Origin: CAZQFV01 sp964592645
GTDB taxonomy: Bacteria; Chloroflexota; Chloroflexia; DTKN01
Direction: 5' to 3'
DNA length: 64,000 nucleotides
NCBI GenBank assembly: GCA_964592645.1
Contig: CAZQFV010000006.1
Location: forward strand, 1 to 64,000
Below the pieces are notes generated by a model that saw only the letters and a list, made by a program, of their open reading frames with translations, was not told where the DNA came from and made no database searches. This document shows positions 1 to 9,600 of the stretch, in pieces. The position numbers and the translations under genes are program-made. Position 1 is the stretch's first letter. Every line of letters begins with the position of its first letter.

Positions 1-273
1 CTGAGCTTTGGCATCGGCATCGTCACCGGGCCGGCCATCGTCGGCAACGTCGGCTCGCCCATCCTGCAGAACTATACCTGCATCGGCGACAGCGTCAACC
101 TGGCCTCGCGGCTGCAGGACCACGCCAGCCCCGGCCAGATCCTGCTGAACCCGACGGCCTATGAGCGTGTGCGGGAGGCGATCGTCGCCCGCGAGTACGG
201 CTATATCCAGGTCAAGGGGCACAGCGAGATGGACCTGGTGTACGAGCTGGTCGGGCTGCGCCGGGGAGGATAG
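1..273 (+). CDS. Class III adenylate/guanylate cyclase, C-terminal end (5' cut by window)
   Basis: Only the last 90 codons are in the window, read in frame 1 to a TAG at 271–273. The visible residues carry the cyclase homology domain hallmarks: a GIVTGPAIVGNVGS segment, then CIGDSVNLASRLQ, which contains the transition-state Asn and Arg of class III nucleotidyl cyclases, then the closing IQVKGHSEMDLVYELVG strand. The protein ends directly after the domain, so the cyclase is the C-terminal module of whatever lies upstream. The RBS of the next gene (GGGGAGGA) lies in its last codons, so the two genes are tightly coupled. It is likely an ATP cyclase, but the upstream substrate and metal residues are not visible. 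Confidence 0.88.
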   Translation: MSFGIGIVTGPAIVGNVGSPILQNYTCIGDSVNLASRLQDHASPGQILLNPTAYERVREAIVAREYGYIQVKGHSEMDLVYELVGLRRGG

Positions 274-277
274 CAGC

Positions 278-1258
278 ATGGACAGACGATGCCTGGGAAC
301 CGCCGCGGGGCCGGCCGCCGCCCTGCTCCTCCTCGTACTGGCCGCGGCGTTGCTCTCCTCCTGTGGGCCAACAATGGGCCTTTTGCGCCCCAACGGGGTG
401 GCAGTGATGCCGGACGGCACCCTCTACATCATGGACCGCGGCAACTACCGCGTGGTCCACGCCGCCGCCGACGGCCGCTACCTGGGCGCCTTCGGCCGGC
501 TCGGGACGGCGCCCGCGGACATCTTTGCCGGCTGGGACATCGCCGCCGACGCGGCCGGCAACCTCTACATCTGCGACCTGGCGCGCGACGAGAACGGCGC
601 CCTGGTCCGCGACGGCGTCAAGGTGTTCAGCCCCCAGGGCCGGCTCCTGCGCGAGGTCGGCCGAAAAGAGTACGGCTTCGATGATCCCGCCCACACCCCC
701 TATGGCCTGGACGTCGACGCCGCCGGGCGGGTCTACCTGGCCGACAACTCGCAAAACACGCTGCGTATCTTTGATGCCCAGGGAGCGCTCCTGGCCGAAC
801 TCTTTGACACTGGCACGGGACCCGGCCTCTTCCTGGGGCTCAACGACGTCGCCGTGGACGACACCCGCGGGCTGGTCTATATCAGCGACAGCATCGCCAG
901 TTGCCTCCAGCAGTTTGCCCTGTCCACGGACGCCGCGGGGAACATCAGCCTGACCCACCGCCTGACCTTTGGCTCCTACGGCAGCGGCGCCGGGCAGTTT
1001 TCCTATCCGCAGTACCTGGCGGTGGACGAGCGGCGCGGGCTGCTCTATGTGAACGACATGGGCAACTACCGCGTCCAGGCGTTCGACCCGGACGGCAGCT
1101 TTGTCGCCCAGTTCGCCCCGCCCGAGGTAAAGAACTGGCAGGGCATGGGCCTGGCCGTGGGCCCCGACGGGGCGGTGTACATCGCCGACGCCCTGAACAA
1201 CGTGATCTGGGCCTTTGAGCCGGACGGCCGGCTGCGGGCCCGCATCGCGCTGCACTGA
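278..1258 (+). CDS. NHL-repeat beta-propeller lipoprotein
   Basis: 326 residues from ATG 278, chosen because GGGGAGGA sits about 8 nt upstream and because this start gives a clean lipoprotein signal: a basic N-terminus, a hydrophobic run at about 10–26 and a lipobox LLSSC with Cys29. A longer frame back to 161 exists but only overlaps the cyclase. The mature part is a series of about six NHL-type repeats of the form NGVAVMPDGTLYIMDRGNYRV and 'G.F..P.Y.AVD...GLLYVNDMGNYRVQ.FDP.G'. These should fold as a beta-propeller outside the membrane. NHL propellers usually bind protein, peptide or glycan and have no fixed enzymatic role. Its position between a cyclase and a hybrid kinase suggests an extracytoplasmic ligand-binding partner of the kinase, which is inference. 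Confidence 0.86.
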   Translation: MDRRCLGTAAGPAAALLLLVLAAALLSSCGPTMGLLRPNGVAVMPDGTLYIMDRGNYRVVHAAADGRYLGAFGRLGTAPADIFAGWDIAADAAGNLYICDLARDENGALVRDGVKVFSPQGRLLREVGRKEYGFDDPAHTPYGLDVDAAGRVYLADNSQNTLRIFDAQGALLAELFDTGTGPGLFLGLNDVAVDDTRGLVYISDSIASCLQQFALSTDAAGNISLTHRLTFGSYGSGAGQFSYPQYLAVDERRGLLYVNDMGNYRVQAFDPDGSFVAQFAPPEVKNWQGMGLAVGPDGAVYIADALNNVIWAFEPDGRLRARIALH

Positions 1259-1268
1259 GAGGTGCGAG

Positions 1269-4070
1269 TTGAAGATCCGAGTGCCGCTGGCGATCAAGAT
1301 CCTGGCCCCGCTGGTGCTGCTGATGACCCTGGCCGTGGGCCTCTCCGGCTACCGCATCTACCGGGCCAGCGTCGAACGCTGGCGGACGGAGATGGACACG
1401 CGCCTGGAGCACGTGGCCAACCTGGTGGCCACCAACGTGGACGTGGGGCTGCTGCAGGAGGTGCAGAAGCCCACCGACCTGGACAACGAAGTCTACCTCC
1501 AGGTTCGTAAACCGATGGACACCGCCGTCACGGCCGGCAACATCGAGTGGGTCGGCATCTACTACCGCCAGGGAGACCACCTGTACTACTGGGTCGATTC
1601 GAGCAGCACCGGGGTGGGCTACCCCTTCTTCTACTACACGCCGGAGCACCTGGCGGCGTTCGACGACCTGCAGACCCACCGCGTCGAGTATACCGACGAG
1701 TTCGGCTCCTACTACGGCTTTGTCGCGCCCATCGTCGTCCAGAGCAGCGCCGGGCCGCAGGTCATCGGCATCGTCGAGGCGGCGCTGGCCGGGGAATCGA
1801 CCCAGCTTCTGGAGCAAGCCACGCTGAAGCGCGTGCTGCCGATCCTGGTCGTGGGCACCGCCGCCGCGGCCGGCGCGACCGCCCTGGTGATGGTCCTCTT
1901 CCTGCTGCGCCCCATGCAGCGCCTGGAGCGCGGGACGCTGGCCCTGGCCAGGGGCGAGCTGGGGCGCACCATCGACCTGCCGTCCAACGACGAGCTGGGC
2001 GACCTGGCCGCCACCTTCAACCAAATGTCGCGGCAGTTGGCCGGCCTGTACGGCGAGCTGCAGGACCACAACCGCGTCCTGGAGGAGTGCGTGCTCGCCC
2101 GCACGGCCGAGCTGGAGGCCGAGCGCAGCCGGCTGGACACCATCCTGCAGAACGTGGCCGATGGGCTGGTGGTCACCGATCCGCAGGGCCGCATCGTCCT
2201 GGCCAACCCGGCCTTTGCCCAGATCGTGCAACTGCCCCCTGAGCAGTTGTCGGGCGACGTGCTGGAGCGCATCCTGCCGGTGGAAGAGCTCCGGGACATC
2301 GTCCAGGCCGGCCTTCGCCGGCCCGGCGAGGTGCAGACGGTCAACCTGCAGTGGATCGTCCCCAACGCCCGGGCGACGGCCCCTTGCACCTACAAGGCCT
2401 CGGCCAGCGCCCTGGTACGCCGCGATCCGGAGGCCCCGCGCTCCAGCGAGGTCCTGGGCGTGGTCACCGTGCTGCGCGACATCACCCACGAAGCCGAGGT
2501 GGACCGGATGAAGACCGACTTCATCTCCATGGTCTCACACGAGCTGCGCACCCCGCTGACCGCGGTGCTGGGGTTCGCCAAGCTCATCGGCAAATCGTTC
2601 GAGCGCGACGTAGCTCCCAAGGTGGATGAGGACGACGCCCGCGGCCGGCAGGCCGTAGCGCGCATCCGCGAGAACCTGGAGATCATCGTCAGCGAGGCCG
2701 AGCGGCTGACCCGCCTGATCAACGACGTGCTGGACATCGCCAAGATGGAGGCCGGCAAGATCGAGTGGCACTTTGCCGATGAATCCATCGCCGAGGTCAT
2801 CGGGGAGGCGGTCGTCGCGGTCGGCCCCCTGGCCGAGGCCAAGGGGTTGACGGTGCGGACGAGCGTGGAGGAGGGGCTGCCCCTGGTCCAGGCCGATCGC
2901 GATCGCCTCGTCCAGGTGCTGACCAACCTGCTCTCCAACGCCGTCAAGTTCACCGACCGGGGCGAGATCGAGGTCCAGGCGCGCCGGCTGCAGATCGCCC
3001 CCGACGGCGCGGTCACTCCCGATATCGGCGGCGAGACGCGCCTCCTGGGCGTCGGCAACTGGCTGGCGGTGAGCGTGCGGGACACCGGCATGGGCATCCC
3101 CCCGGAGCGGCTGAAGGAGGTCTTTCAGAAGTTCAAGCAGTTGGGCGACATGATGACCAACCGGCCCAAGGGGACCGGGTTGGGGTTGGCCATCTGCAAG
3201 GAGATCGTCGAGCACCACAACGGGCGCATCTGGGTGGAGAGCGTTGTCGGCCAGGGGAGCGCCTTTACCTTTGTCCTGCCGCTGGCGCGCATGCACGCGG
3301 TGGTGCTGGACGAGCTGCGCCGGCGGGTGGCCGAGACGCTGCCGGCCGCGCAGGGCGGGCAGCCGGTGCTGGTGGTGGACGACGAGGAAAACATCCGCCG
3401 GCTGCTGGCGCAGGAGCTGAGCAGCGCCGGCTACCAGGTGCTGGAGGCGGCCGACGGGTTGGAGGCGGTGAACCGCGCCCGCCGCGATCGGCCGGCCCTG
3501 ATCATCCTGGACCTGATGATGCCCAACATGAGCGGGCTGGACGCGCTGCGCGTGCTCAAGGGCGACCCGACCACCGCGCCCATCCCGGTGCTGATCCTGT
3601 CGGTGCTGGAGGACCGCGAGCAGGGGCTGCGCCTGGGGGCCGACGAGTACCTGACCAAGCCGGTGGACAGCGAGCACCTGACGCGGACGATCGCCGCGCT
3701 GCTGGCCCGCGCCAAGCGCGGCGAGGGCCGCAAGAAGGTGCTGGTGATCGACGAGGACGCCACGGCGATCGAAATGATCAGCCGGCTGCTGCGCGAGCGG
3801 GGCTACGAGGTGGTGGAGGCAGGGGATGGCCAGGCCGGCCTGGAAAAGGCCCGCCGCGAGAACCCCGACCTGGTGATCCTGGACGCGGTGATCTCGCGCA
3901 TGGACAACTACCGCGTGCTGCGGGCGCTCAAGTCGGAGACCAAGGACCGCGAGCTCTGCGTGATCGTGTTGACGGCCACGGCCACGCCCGAGGAGGTCGA
4001 GGAGATGCTGCGGCACGGGGCCGACGCCTACGGCCCGCCGGAGGGGCTGCCGGAGCTGCTGAAGGAGTAG
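1269..4070 (+). CDS. Membrane hybrid histidine kinase (sensor–HAMP–PAS–HisKA–HATPase–REC–REC)
   Basis: 933 residues from TTG 1269, preceded by GAGAGGTG. No ATG in frame gives a better start and upstream residues would overlap the lipoprotein. A TM helix at about 7–27 is followed by an extracytoplasmic sensor region (28–188), a second TM (189–213), HAMP (about 213–260) and a coiled coil. PAS follows at about 287–400, then HisKA with the phospho-acceptor His424 in VSHELRTP. HATPase_c shows an N-box (LTNLLSNAVKF), DTGMGIP and GTGLGLAI. Two receiver domains end the protein. REC1 (about 698–815) has the DD pair, ILDLMMP and the TKP lysine. REC2 (about 823–933) keeps its Asp (VILDAVIS), but the lysine loop reads YGPPEG, so the conserved Lys is missing and REC2 may not switch normally. 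It converges on glgP with only 12 bp between the stops. Confidence 0.93.
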   Translation: MKIRVPLAIKILAPLVLLMTLAVGLSGYRIYRASVERWRTEMDTRLEHVANLVATNVDVGLLQEVQKPTDLDNEVYLQVRKPMDTAVTAGNIEWVGIYYRQGDHLYYWVDSSSTGVGYPFFYYTPEHLAAFDDLQTHRVEYTDEFGSYYGFVAPIVVQSSAGPQVIGIVEAALAGESTQLLEQATLKRVLPILVVGTAAAAGATALVMVLFLLRPMQRLERGTLALARGELGRTIDLPSNDELGDLAATFNQMSRQLAGLYGELQDHNRVLEECVLARTAELEAERSRLDTILQNVADGLVVTDPQGRIVLANPAFAQIVQLPPEQLSGDVLERILPVEELRDIVQAGLRRPGEVQTVNLQWIVPNARATAPCTYKASASALVRRDPEAPRSSEVLGVVTVLRDITHEAEVDRMKTDFISMVSHELRTPLTAVLGFAKLIGKSFERDVAPKVDEDDARGRQAVARIRENLEIIVSEAERLTRLINDVLDIAKMEAGKIEWHFADESIAEVIGEAVVAVGPLAEAKGLTVRTSVEEGLPLVQADRDRLVQVLTNLLSNAVKFTDRGEIEVQARRLQIAPDGAVTPDIGGETRLLGVGNWLAVSVRDTGMGIPPERLKEVFQKFKQLGDMMTNRPKGTGLGLAICKEIVEHHNGRIWVESVVGQGSAFTFVLPLARMHAVVLDELRRRVAETLPAAQGGQPVLVVDDEENIRRLLAQELSSAGYQVLEAADGLEAVNRARRDRPALIILDLMMPNMSGLDALRVLKGDPTTAPIPVLILSVLEDREQGLRLGADEYLTKPVDSEHLTRTIAALLARAKRGEGRKKVLVIDEDATAIEMISRLLRERGYEVVEAGDGQAGLEKARRENPDLVILDAVISRMDNYRVLRALKSETKDRELCVIVLTATATPEEVEEMLRHGADAYGPPEGLPELLKE

Positions 4071-4082
4071 GACAAAGGGTCT

Positions 4083-6641
4083 CTACGCCCACACGATCAA
4101 CCCTGGCAGGAAGGGCGTCGCCAGGTCCGGATGGTGCGGCAGCACGCGCACGGCGTAGCCGTACAGACCGCTCTCACGCACGACGGCGCCGGCGCTGAAG
4201 GGCACCACCCCCTCGCGGGCCCGGCCGGAGAGCGCCATCGACTGCACCTCGGCCACGACGATCTCCCCGCTGCCGTCCACCCGCCCCAGGCACAGCTCCA
4301 CCGTCACGTCCTGCGGCCGCAGCGGACCCAGTTGCACCCGCGCCCGCACCCGCACCTCCTGTCCTGCCTGCACTTCCCGGGCCGCCTGCAGCTCCACGCT
4401 CACGACGCGCACCTGGGGCCAGGCCTCGGTCACGCGGGCCTTCCAGGCGACCAGGGCCCGGGCCCGCGCCAGGCGGTCGTCGACCAGTTGGTTGAAACAG
4501 GCCGCGGCCAGCACATAGAAGCGCCGGGTGTAGTCGGCGACCATGCGGTGGGTGTTGAAGAAATAGCACAGCCCGCCGATGGAGGCCTTCATCCGGGCGA
4601 TCCAGCGCCGCGGCAGGCCGCCGGGACCGCGATCGTAGAAGGTGGGGACGACGTCCCGCTCCAGGATCTCGTAGAGCGCCGCGGCCTCCAGTTGGTCCTG
4701 GTAGTCCGGGTCCTGGTAGCTCTCGGCCCGCCCGATGGCCCAGCCCAGGTCCGGGTGATAGGCCTCGTCCCACCAGCCGTCGAGCACGCTCAGGTTGAGC
4801 ACCCCGTTGGCGGCGGCCTTCATGCCGCTGGTGCCGCTGGCCTCGCGCGGCCGGCGCGGCGTGTTCAGCCAGACGTCGCAGCCCTGCACCAGGCTGCGCG
4901 CCGTAGCCATGTCATAGTTCTCCAGGAAGACGATGCGCCGGCGGAAGCGCTCCTGGCGGGCCAGCGCCACCACCTGGCGGATCAGCTCCTTGCCGGGGTC
5001 GTCGCGTGGGTGGGCCTTGCCGGCAAAGATGACCTGCACCGGGCGCTGCGGATCGTTCAGCAGGCGCGCCAGGCGGTCCAGGTCGCGCAGCAGCAGCGTG
5101 GCCCGCTTGTAGGTGGCAAAGCGCCGGGCAAAGCCGATCGTCAGGGCCGCCGGGTCGAGCACCTCGTCGGCGGCCTCGATCTCGGACTGGGGGGCGCGCC
5201 GGGCCACCAACTGCTCGCGCAGGCGGCGGCGGGCAAAGGCCACCAGGCGCTCGCGGCGGCGCTCGTGGGTGCGCCACAGCTCCTCCCCCGAGATCGTGCC
5301 GACGCGCTGCCAGACCGCCTGGTCGGCCGGCTCCTCGCGCCAGCGGGGGCCCAGGTAACGCTCGTAGAGCTGCTTCATCTCCAGCGAGATCCAGGAGGAA
5401 AAGTGCACGCCGTTGGTGATGTGCTCGATGGGCACGTCGTCCGGCGGCAGGCCCGGCCAGAGCTGCTGCCACATACGGCGGGAGACCTCGCCGTGCAGCC
5501 GGCTGACGGCGTTGACCTGGGACGCCATGCGCAGGGCCAGGCAGGTCATGCAGAAAGGTTGGCCCTCGTCGTGCGGGTTGCTGCGGCCGAGGGCCAGGAA
5601 GTCGTGCCAGGATAGGCCCAGGCTGCGGGCATAGTCGGTAAAGTAGTGGGCCATTAGGTCGGGGGGAAAATAGTCGTGACCGGCGGGGACAGAGGTGTGG
5701 GTGGTAAAGACCAGGCCGGCCGCGGCGGCCTCGCGGGCCTCGTCAAAGCTCACCCGGTGGCGCTCCATCAGGCAGCGTGTCCGCTCCAACGACAGGAAGG
5801 CGGAGTGGCCCTCGTTCATGTGGCAGACGGGCGGGTTCAACCCCAGCGCCAGCAGCGCCCGGCAGCCGCCGATGCCCAGCAGGATCTCCTGCCGCAGGCG
5901 CATCTCCAGGTCGCCGCCGTAGAGCTGGTCGGTGATGTCGCGGTCCTCCGGGCGGTTGGCCGGGAGGTTGGTGTCCAGCAGGTAGAGCGGCACGCGGCCC
6001 ACCTGGACCCGCCACACCTGGGCGGTGACGATCCGCCCGGGGTAGGCCACCTCCACGGTCAGCGGTGTCCCATCCGGCCGGCGCTCCAGCGTCAGCGGCA
6101 GGCTGTAAAAGTCGTTATCGGCGTAGGCCTCCTGCTGCCACCCGGCCTCGTCCAGGTACTGCTGGAAGTAGCCCTGCTGGTAGAGCAGCCCCACCCCCAC
6201 GAGCGGCACCCCCAGGTCGCTGGCCGATTTCAGGTGGTCGCCGGCCAGCACCCCCAGTCCGCCGGAGAAGATGGGCAGGCACTCGGTGAGCCCGAACTCG
6301 GCCGAGAAGTAGGCCGCCAAGGGGCCGGCCGGCGCCCCGTGGGCCCGGCTGTACCAGGTGGAAGGCGCGGCCATGTAGCCGTCAAAGTGGCGGGCCACGC
6401 CGTCCAGGTGGGACAGGAAGCCGTCGTCGTGGGCCGCGGCCTCGAGCCGCGATTGGGCGATCGTCCCCAGCATGCGCACCGGATTGTGGCCGGACGACTC
6501 CCACAGGTCGCCGTCCAGCCGGCGGAAGAGCTCGATGGTGGCGTGGTCCCAGGCCCAGCGCAGGTTGTAGGCCAGGTCGCGCAGGCGGCTCAAACGCTCC
6601 GGCAGGGCCGGGGTGACGACAAAGGTAGCCAGGGGCTGCAT
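4083..6641 (-). CDS. glgP: Alpha-glucan phosphorylase
   Basis: 852 residues from ATG 6641, chosen because GAGGAGG lies just upstream. The longer frame start at 6674 has no such signal. It phosphorolyses alpha-1,4-glucans to glucose-1-phosphate in the cytoplasm. The N-terminus (LRDLAYNLRWAWDHATIELF) is the DUF3417-type helical domain typical of the shorter bacterial/archaeal 'alpha-glucan phosphorylase' branch rather than the E. coli MalP/GlgP branch. The PLP site SGTSGMKAAANG is intact, with the Schiff-base Lys near residue 605. The catalytic-site segments HMNEGHSAF and TTHTSVPAGHD are also present. It is downstream of the giant GH13 gene (42-bp gap, same strand), and the two probably act together on storage glucan. 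Confidence 0.95.
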   Translation of the reverse strand: MQPLATFVVTPALPERLSRLRDLAYNLRWAWDHATIELFRRLDGDLWESSGHNPVRMLGTIAQSRLEAAAHDDGFLSHLDGVARHFDGYMAAPSTWYSRAHGAPAGPLAAYFSAEFGLTECLPIFSGGLGVLAGDHLKSASDLGVPLVGVGLLYQQGYFQQYLDEAGWQQEAYADNDFYSLPLTLERRPDGTPLTVEVAYPGRIVTAQVWRVQVGRVPLYLLDTNLPANRPEDRDITDQLYGGDLEMRLRQEILLGIGGCRALLALGLNPPVCHMNEGHSAFLSLERTRCLMERHRVSFDEAREAAAAGLVFTTHTSVPAGHDYFPPDLMAHYFTDYARSLGLSWHDFLALGRSNPHDEGQPFCMTCLALRMASQVNAVSRLHGEVSRRMWQQLWPGLPPDDVPIEHITNGVHFSSWISLEMKQLYERYLGPRWREEPADQAVWQRVGTISGEELWRTHERRRERLVAFARRRLREQLVARRAPQSEIEAADEVLDPAALTIGFARRFATYKRATLLLRDLDRLARLLNDPQRPVQVIFAGKAHPRDDPGKELIRQVVALARQERFRRRIVFLENYDMATARSLVQGCDVWLNTPRRPREASGTSGMKAAANGVLNLSVLDGWWDEAYHPDLGWAIGRAESYQDPDYQDQLEAAALYEILERDVVPTFYDRGPGGLPRRWIARMKASIGGLCYFFNTHRMVADYTRRFYVLAAACFNQLVDDRLARARALVAWKARVTEAWPQVRVVSVELQAAREVQAGQEVRVRARVQLGPLRPQDVTVELCLGRVDGSGEIVVAEVQSMALSGRAREGVVPFSAGAVVRESGLYGYAVRVLPHHPDLATPFLPGLIVWA

Positions 6642-6683
6642 CGGTTTCCTCCTCGAGTGGGCTCGAGCCCGCACTCCATCACA

Positions 6684-9600
6684 CTACCCCTCCAGCAGCC
6701 TCTCCACCCGATATCCCGAACCCTCCGCGGCCCGGCGCAGCCGCCGCACGATGGCGTAGCGCGCAGCGATGAGGCCGGCCACCTCCGCGTCCGGCCGTCC
6801 CACCACCGCCTGCGCCTCCACCACCGCCGCCACCAGCAGCCAGCCCAGGAGCTCGGCGAACGACTCCCGGTTGAACCAGAGCACGTCCTGGTAGCGGTTG
6901 ACCTGCAAGAAACGGCGCACGTCGCCGTCCTGCAGCAGGCGCTGCAGCACGGCGCGGGCCGCCGCATCTATCCCGGTAGTCCCCAGCCCCTCCCCGGCCT
7001 CCGCCCCTTCGCCGGCGGGAACCTCCAGCCCGGCGAACCAGTCCGGCTGCACCGTCAGCCAGCGCACCGCCGTCAGCGCGCGCTCCACCGCCCCCTCGTC
7101 CAGTCCCCACCCGGCCAGGGCCGGCCCGGCGACCCGTAAGAGCAGCCACTCGTCGATCAGGCTGCGGCTGCGTTCGGGAGCGCCCTCCGGCCCACAGACG
7201 GCCCCCAACGGGGCCAGGAAGAGCCAGGTGAAGAGCGCCCCCCAGCGGGCGCGATCGTCGCCCAGGTGGGCCTGCGCCTCGCGCACGGCGGCCATATCCG
7301 GGGTCGCGGCAACGGCCACGGCCTCCGTAGGCAGCGGTTCGCGCCCCCAGGCCGGCAGGCGCAACGCCATCCGCAGGCGGGCGCGCACCTCGCGGGCCAG
7401 CGCCCCCTCGGCGGCCGTGCCGCCGGCCGCCTGCTTCGCCTGCCGCAGCAGGCGCTCCACCTTCTCCGTGACCTCGTCCAGGAGGGCGACGTCGGGTTCG
7501 GTGCCGAGGAGCGGGCCAAAGGCCGCCTCGCCGGGTTGCTTCCGGGCCTCCATGAGGCGCCGGAACAGGTCGGGCTGCAGCAGCTCGCCCAGCGCCGCGT
7601 GCAGCGGCAACAGGGCCATCTCGCGCAGCGCCTCCTCGATATCGGGCACGCCGCGCTCCCCCAGGTAGTCGGCCAGCCGGGCGTAGCTCCCCGCGGCGTC
7701 GTCCTGCACCTCGCGCCAGTCGAGCAGCACCTGGCACTGGTAGGCGCCCAGCTCGACGCGCAGCCCCTTGGCATGCAGCTCCCGGCTGCGCCGGATATAG
7801 GTCAGGCCGCTGCGCTGCTCGCGGAAGAGGGCAAAACAGCGGGCATCGTCGTGCAGCGCCAGCGCCTCCCCCAGGGTGCGCCGCACCAGCTTGCCGCTGC
7901 CCTTGTCCAGGGAGGCCGCCGCCGTGCGCACCCAGCCGCGGGCCTCGGCGTAGCGATTGTGGTAGAGCACCAGCGCCCGCTCCTCCCCGCGGCGGTTGGA
8001 GTAGGCCAACACGTCCTCGTTGACCGTGCCCTCGGCGGTGAAGAGGTCGTAGAGACAAAAGTTTTCCACCTCGGCAAAGAGCGCCCGCCGGTGCAGCAGG
8101 GGAAAGATCTCGCGCTCGTGCCGGGCCACCAGATCGGGGTCGGGCTGCTCGTCCCACTCGGCGTAGCGGTACTCCATGCCGTACTTTTCGGCAAACCCCT
8201 CCACCTGGCCGTGGCCGAACATCGGCAGGCCGGGCAGGGTAGCCAGCAGCGTGCAGACGCCAAAGTACTTGTCGCCCTTGCCGAACTGGGCCACCGCCGT
8301 CTCCTCGTCGGGGTTGTTCATAAAGTTGACATAGCGCTTGAGGATCTCGGGGTCGAACTCGATGGTGTTCTTGATCACGCTGCGGTAGTTGGCGTTCTGC
8401 TCGTCGCGCAGCATGTGCATAAAGGCGCTGTTGTAGACCCGGTGCATGCCCAGGGTGCGCACGAAATACCCCTCCATCAACCAGAAGGCCTCTGCCAGGA
8501 GAAGGGTATCGGGCGCTTCCTGGGCCACCCGGTCCACCACCTCGCGCCAGAACTCGGTGGGCATGGCGGCGTCGAACTGGGCCTTGGTCAGGCCGTGTTC
8601 GGCGCGCGAGGGGATGGCCCCGCCCGTGCCCGGCTCGGGGAACCACAGCCGCTGGTAGTGGCGCTTGGCCAGCGTCATCGCCGCGTCGAAGCGGATGATC
8701 GGGAAACGCCGGGCGACCGAGAGGATCGCCTGGATCACCGCTTCGCGCACGGCGGGGTTGAGATAGTTCAGTTGGGCGGTATCGTTCCAGGGCATACGCG
8801 TGCCGTCGTTACCGTGATAGATGTAGCGCACCTCCCCGGTGCGGCGGTCGACGCGTCTAAAGACCACGGCGGCATCGGTGCGGCTGTAGTAATGGTCCTC
8901 GATGCGGATGTCCACCCGCTCGTCGGCGGAGAGGTCCGGCCCGTCGAAGGTATAGGCCGGAAAGGGGCTTTCCGGCAGGGAGAGGAACCATTCCGGGTGT
9001 TCCACCACCCAGGGCGAATCGATGCCCATATGGTTGGGGACCATGTCGCTGGCCAGGCGGATGCCGTGGCGCCAGGCGCGTTCGCGCAGCGCCTGGTAGG
9101 CGGCCTCCCCGCCCAGGTCGTCGGCGATGCGATAATCGTAGAGAGAATAGGCCGAGGCCACCGCCTTGGGGTTGCCGCAGAGTGCCTTGATGCGCTGCGA
9201 GGCCCGGCTGCGCTCCCACAGGCCGATCAGCCACAGCCCGGTGATGCCGCGGTGGGCCAGGATCGCCAGTTCCTCGTCGGGGATGTCGTCCAGGTGGTGG
9301 ATGGCCCGCCGATAGCGGCGCGAGAGCTGGTCCAACCAGACGTAGGCGTTGCGGGCCAGGAGGACCAGGCGGGGCATCCAATCGCGGTCGGGGCTAAAGC
9401 GTTCGGGTTCGGCCTCCCCGGCCGGGCCGGCCAGGGCGCGGAAATCGGGCACCTGGGCCACGCCCGGGCCGCCGGCGCCGAAGAGGGCGGCCTTTTCCTC
9501 CTCGCGCAGCAGGTCCAGGCTGGAGAGCAGGCGGTAGAAATCGCGCCCCAGCAGGTAGCCCCACTGCTCGCGAATGTATTCCAACTGCCCCGGCAAGGAG

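Noticed and set aside
161..277. Longer start at 161 for the NHL lipoprotein
   Set aside because: It would overlap the cyclase gene and bury the lipoprotein signal. ATG 278 has the RBS.
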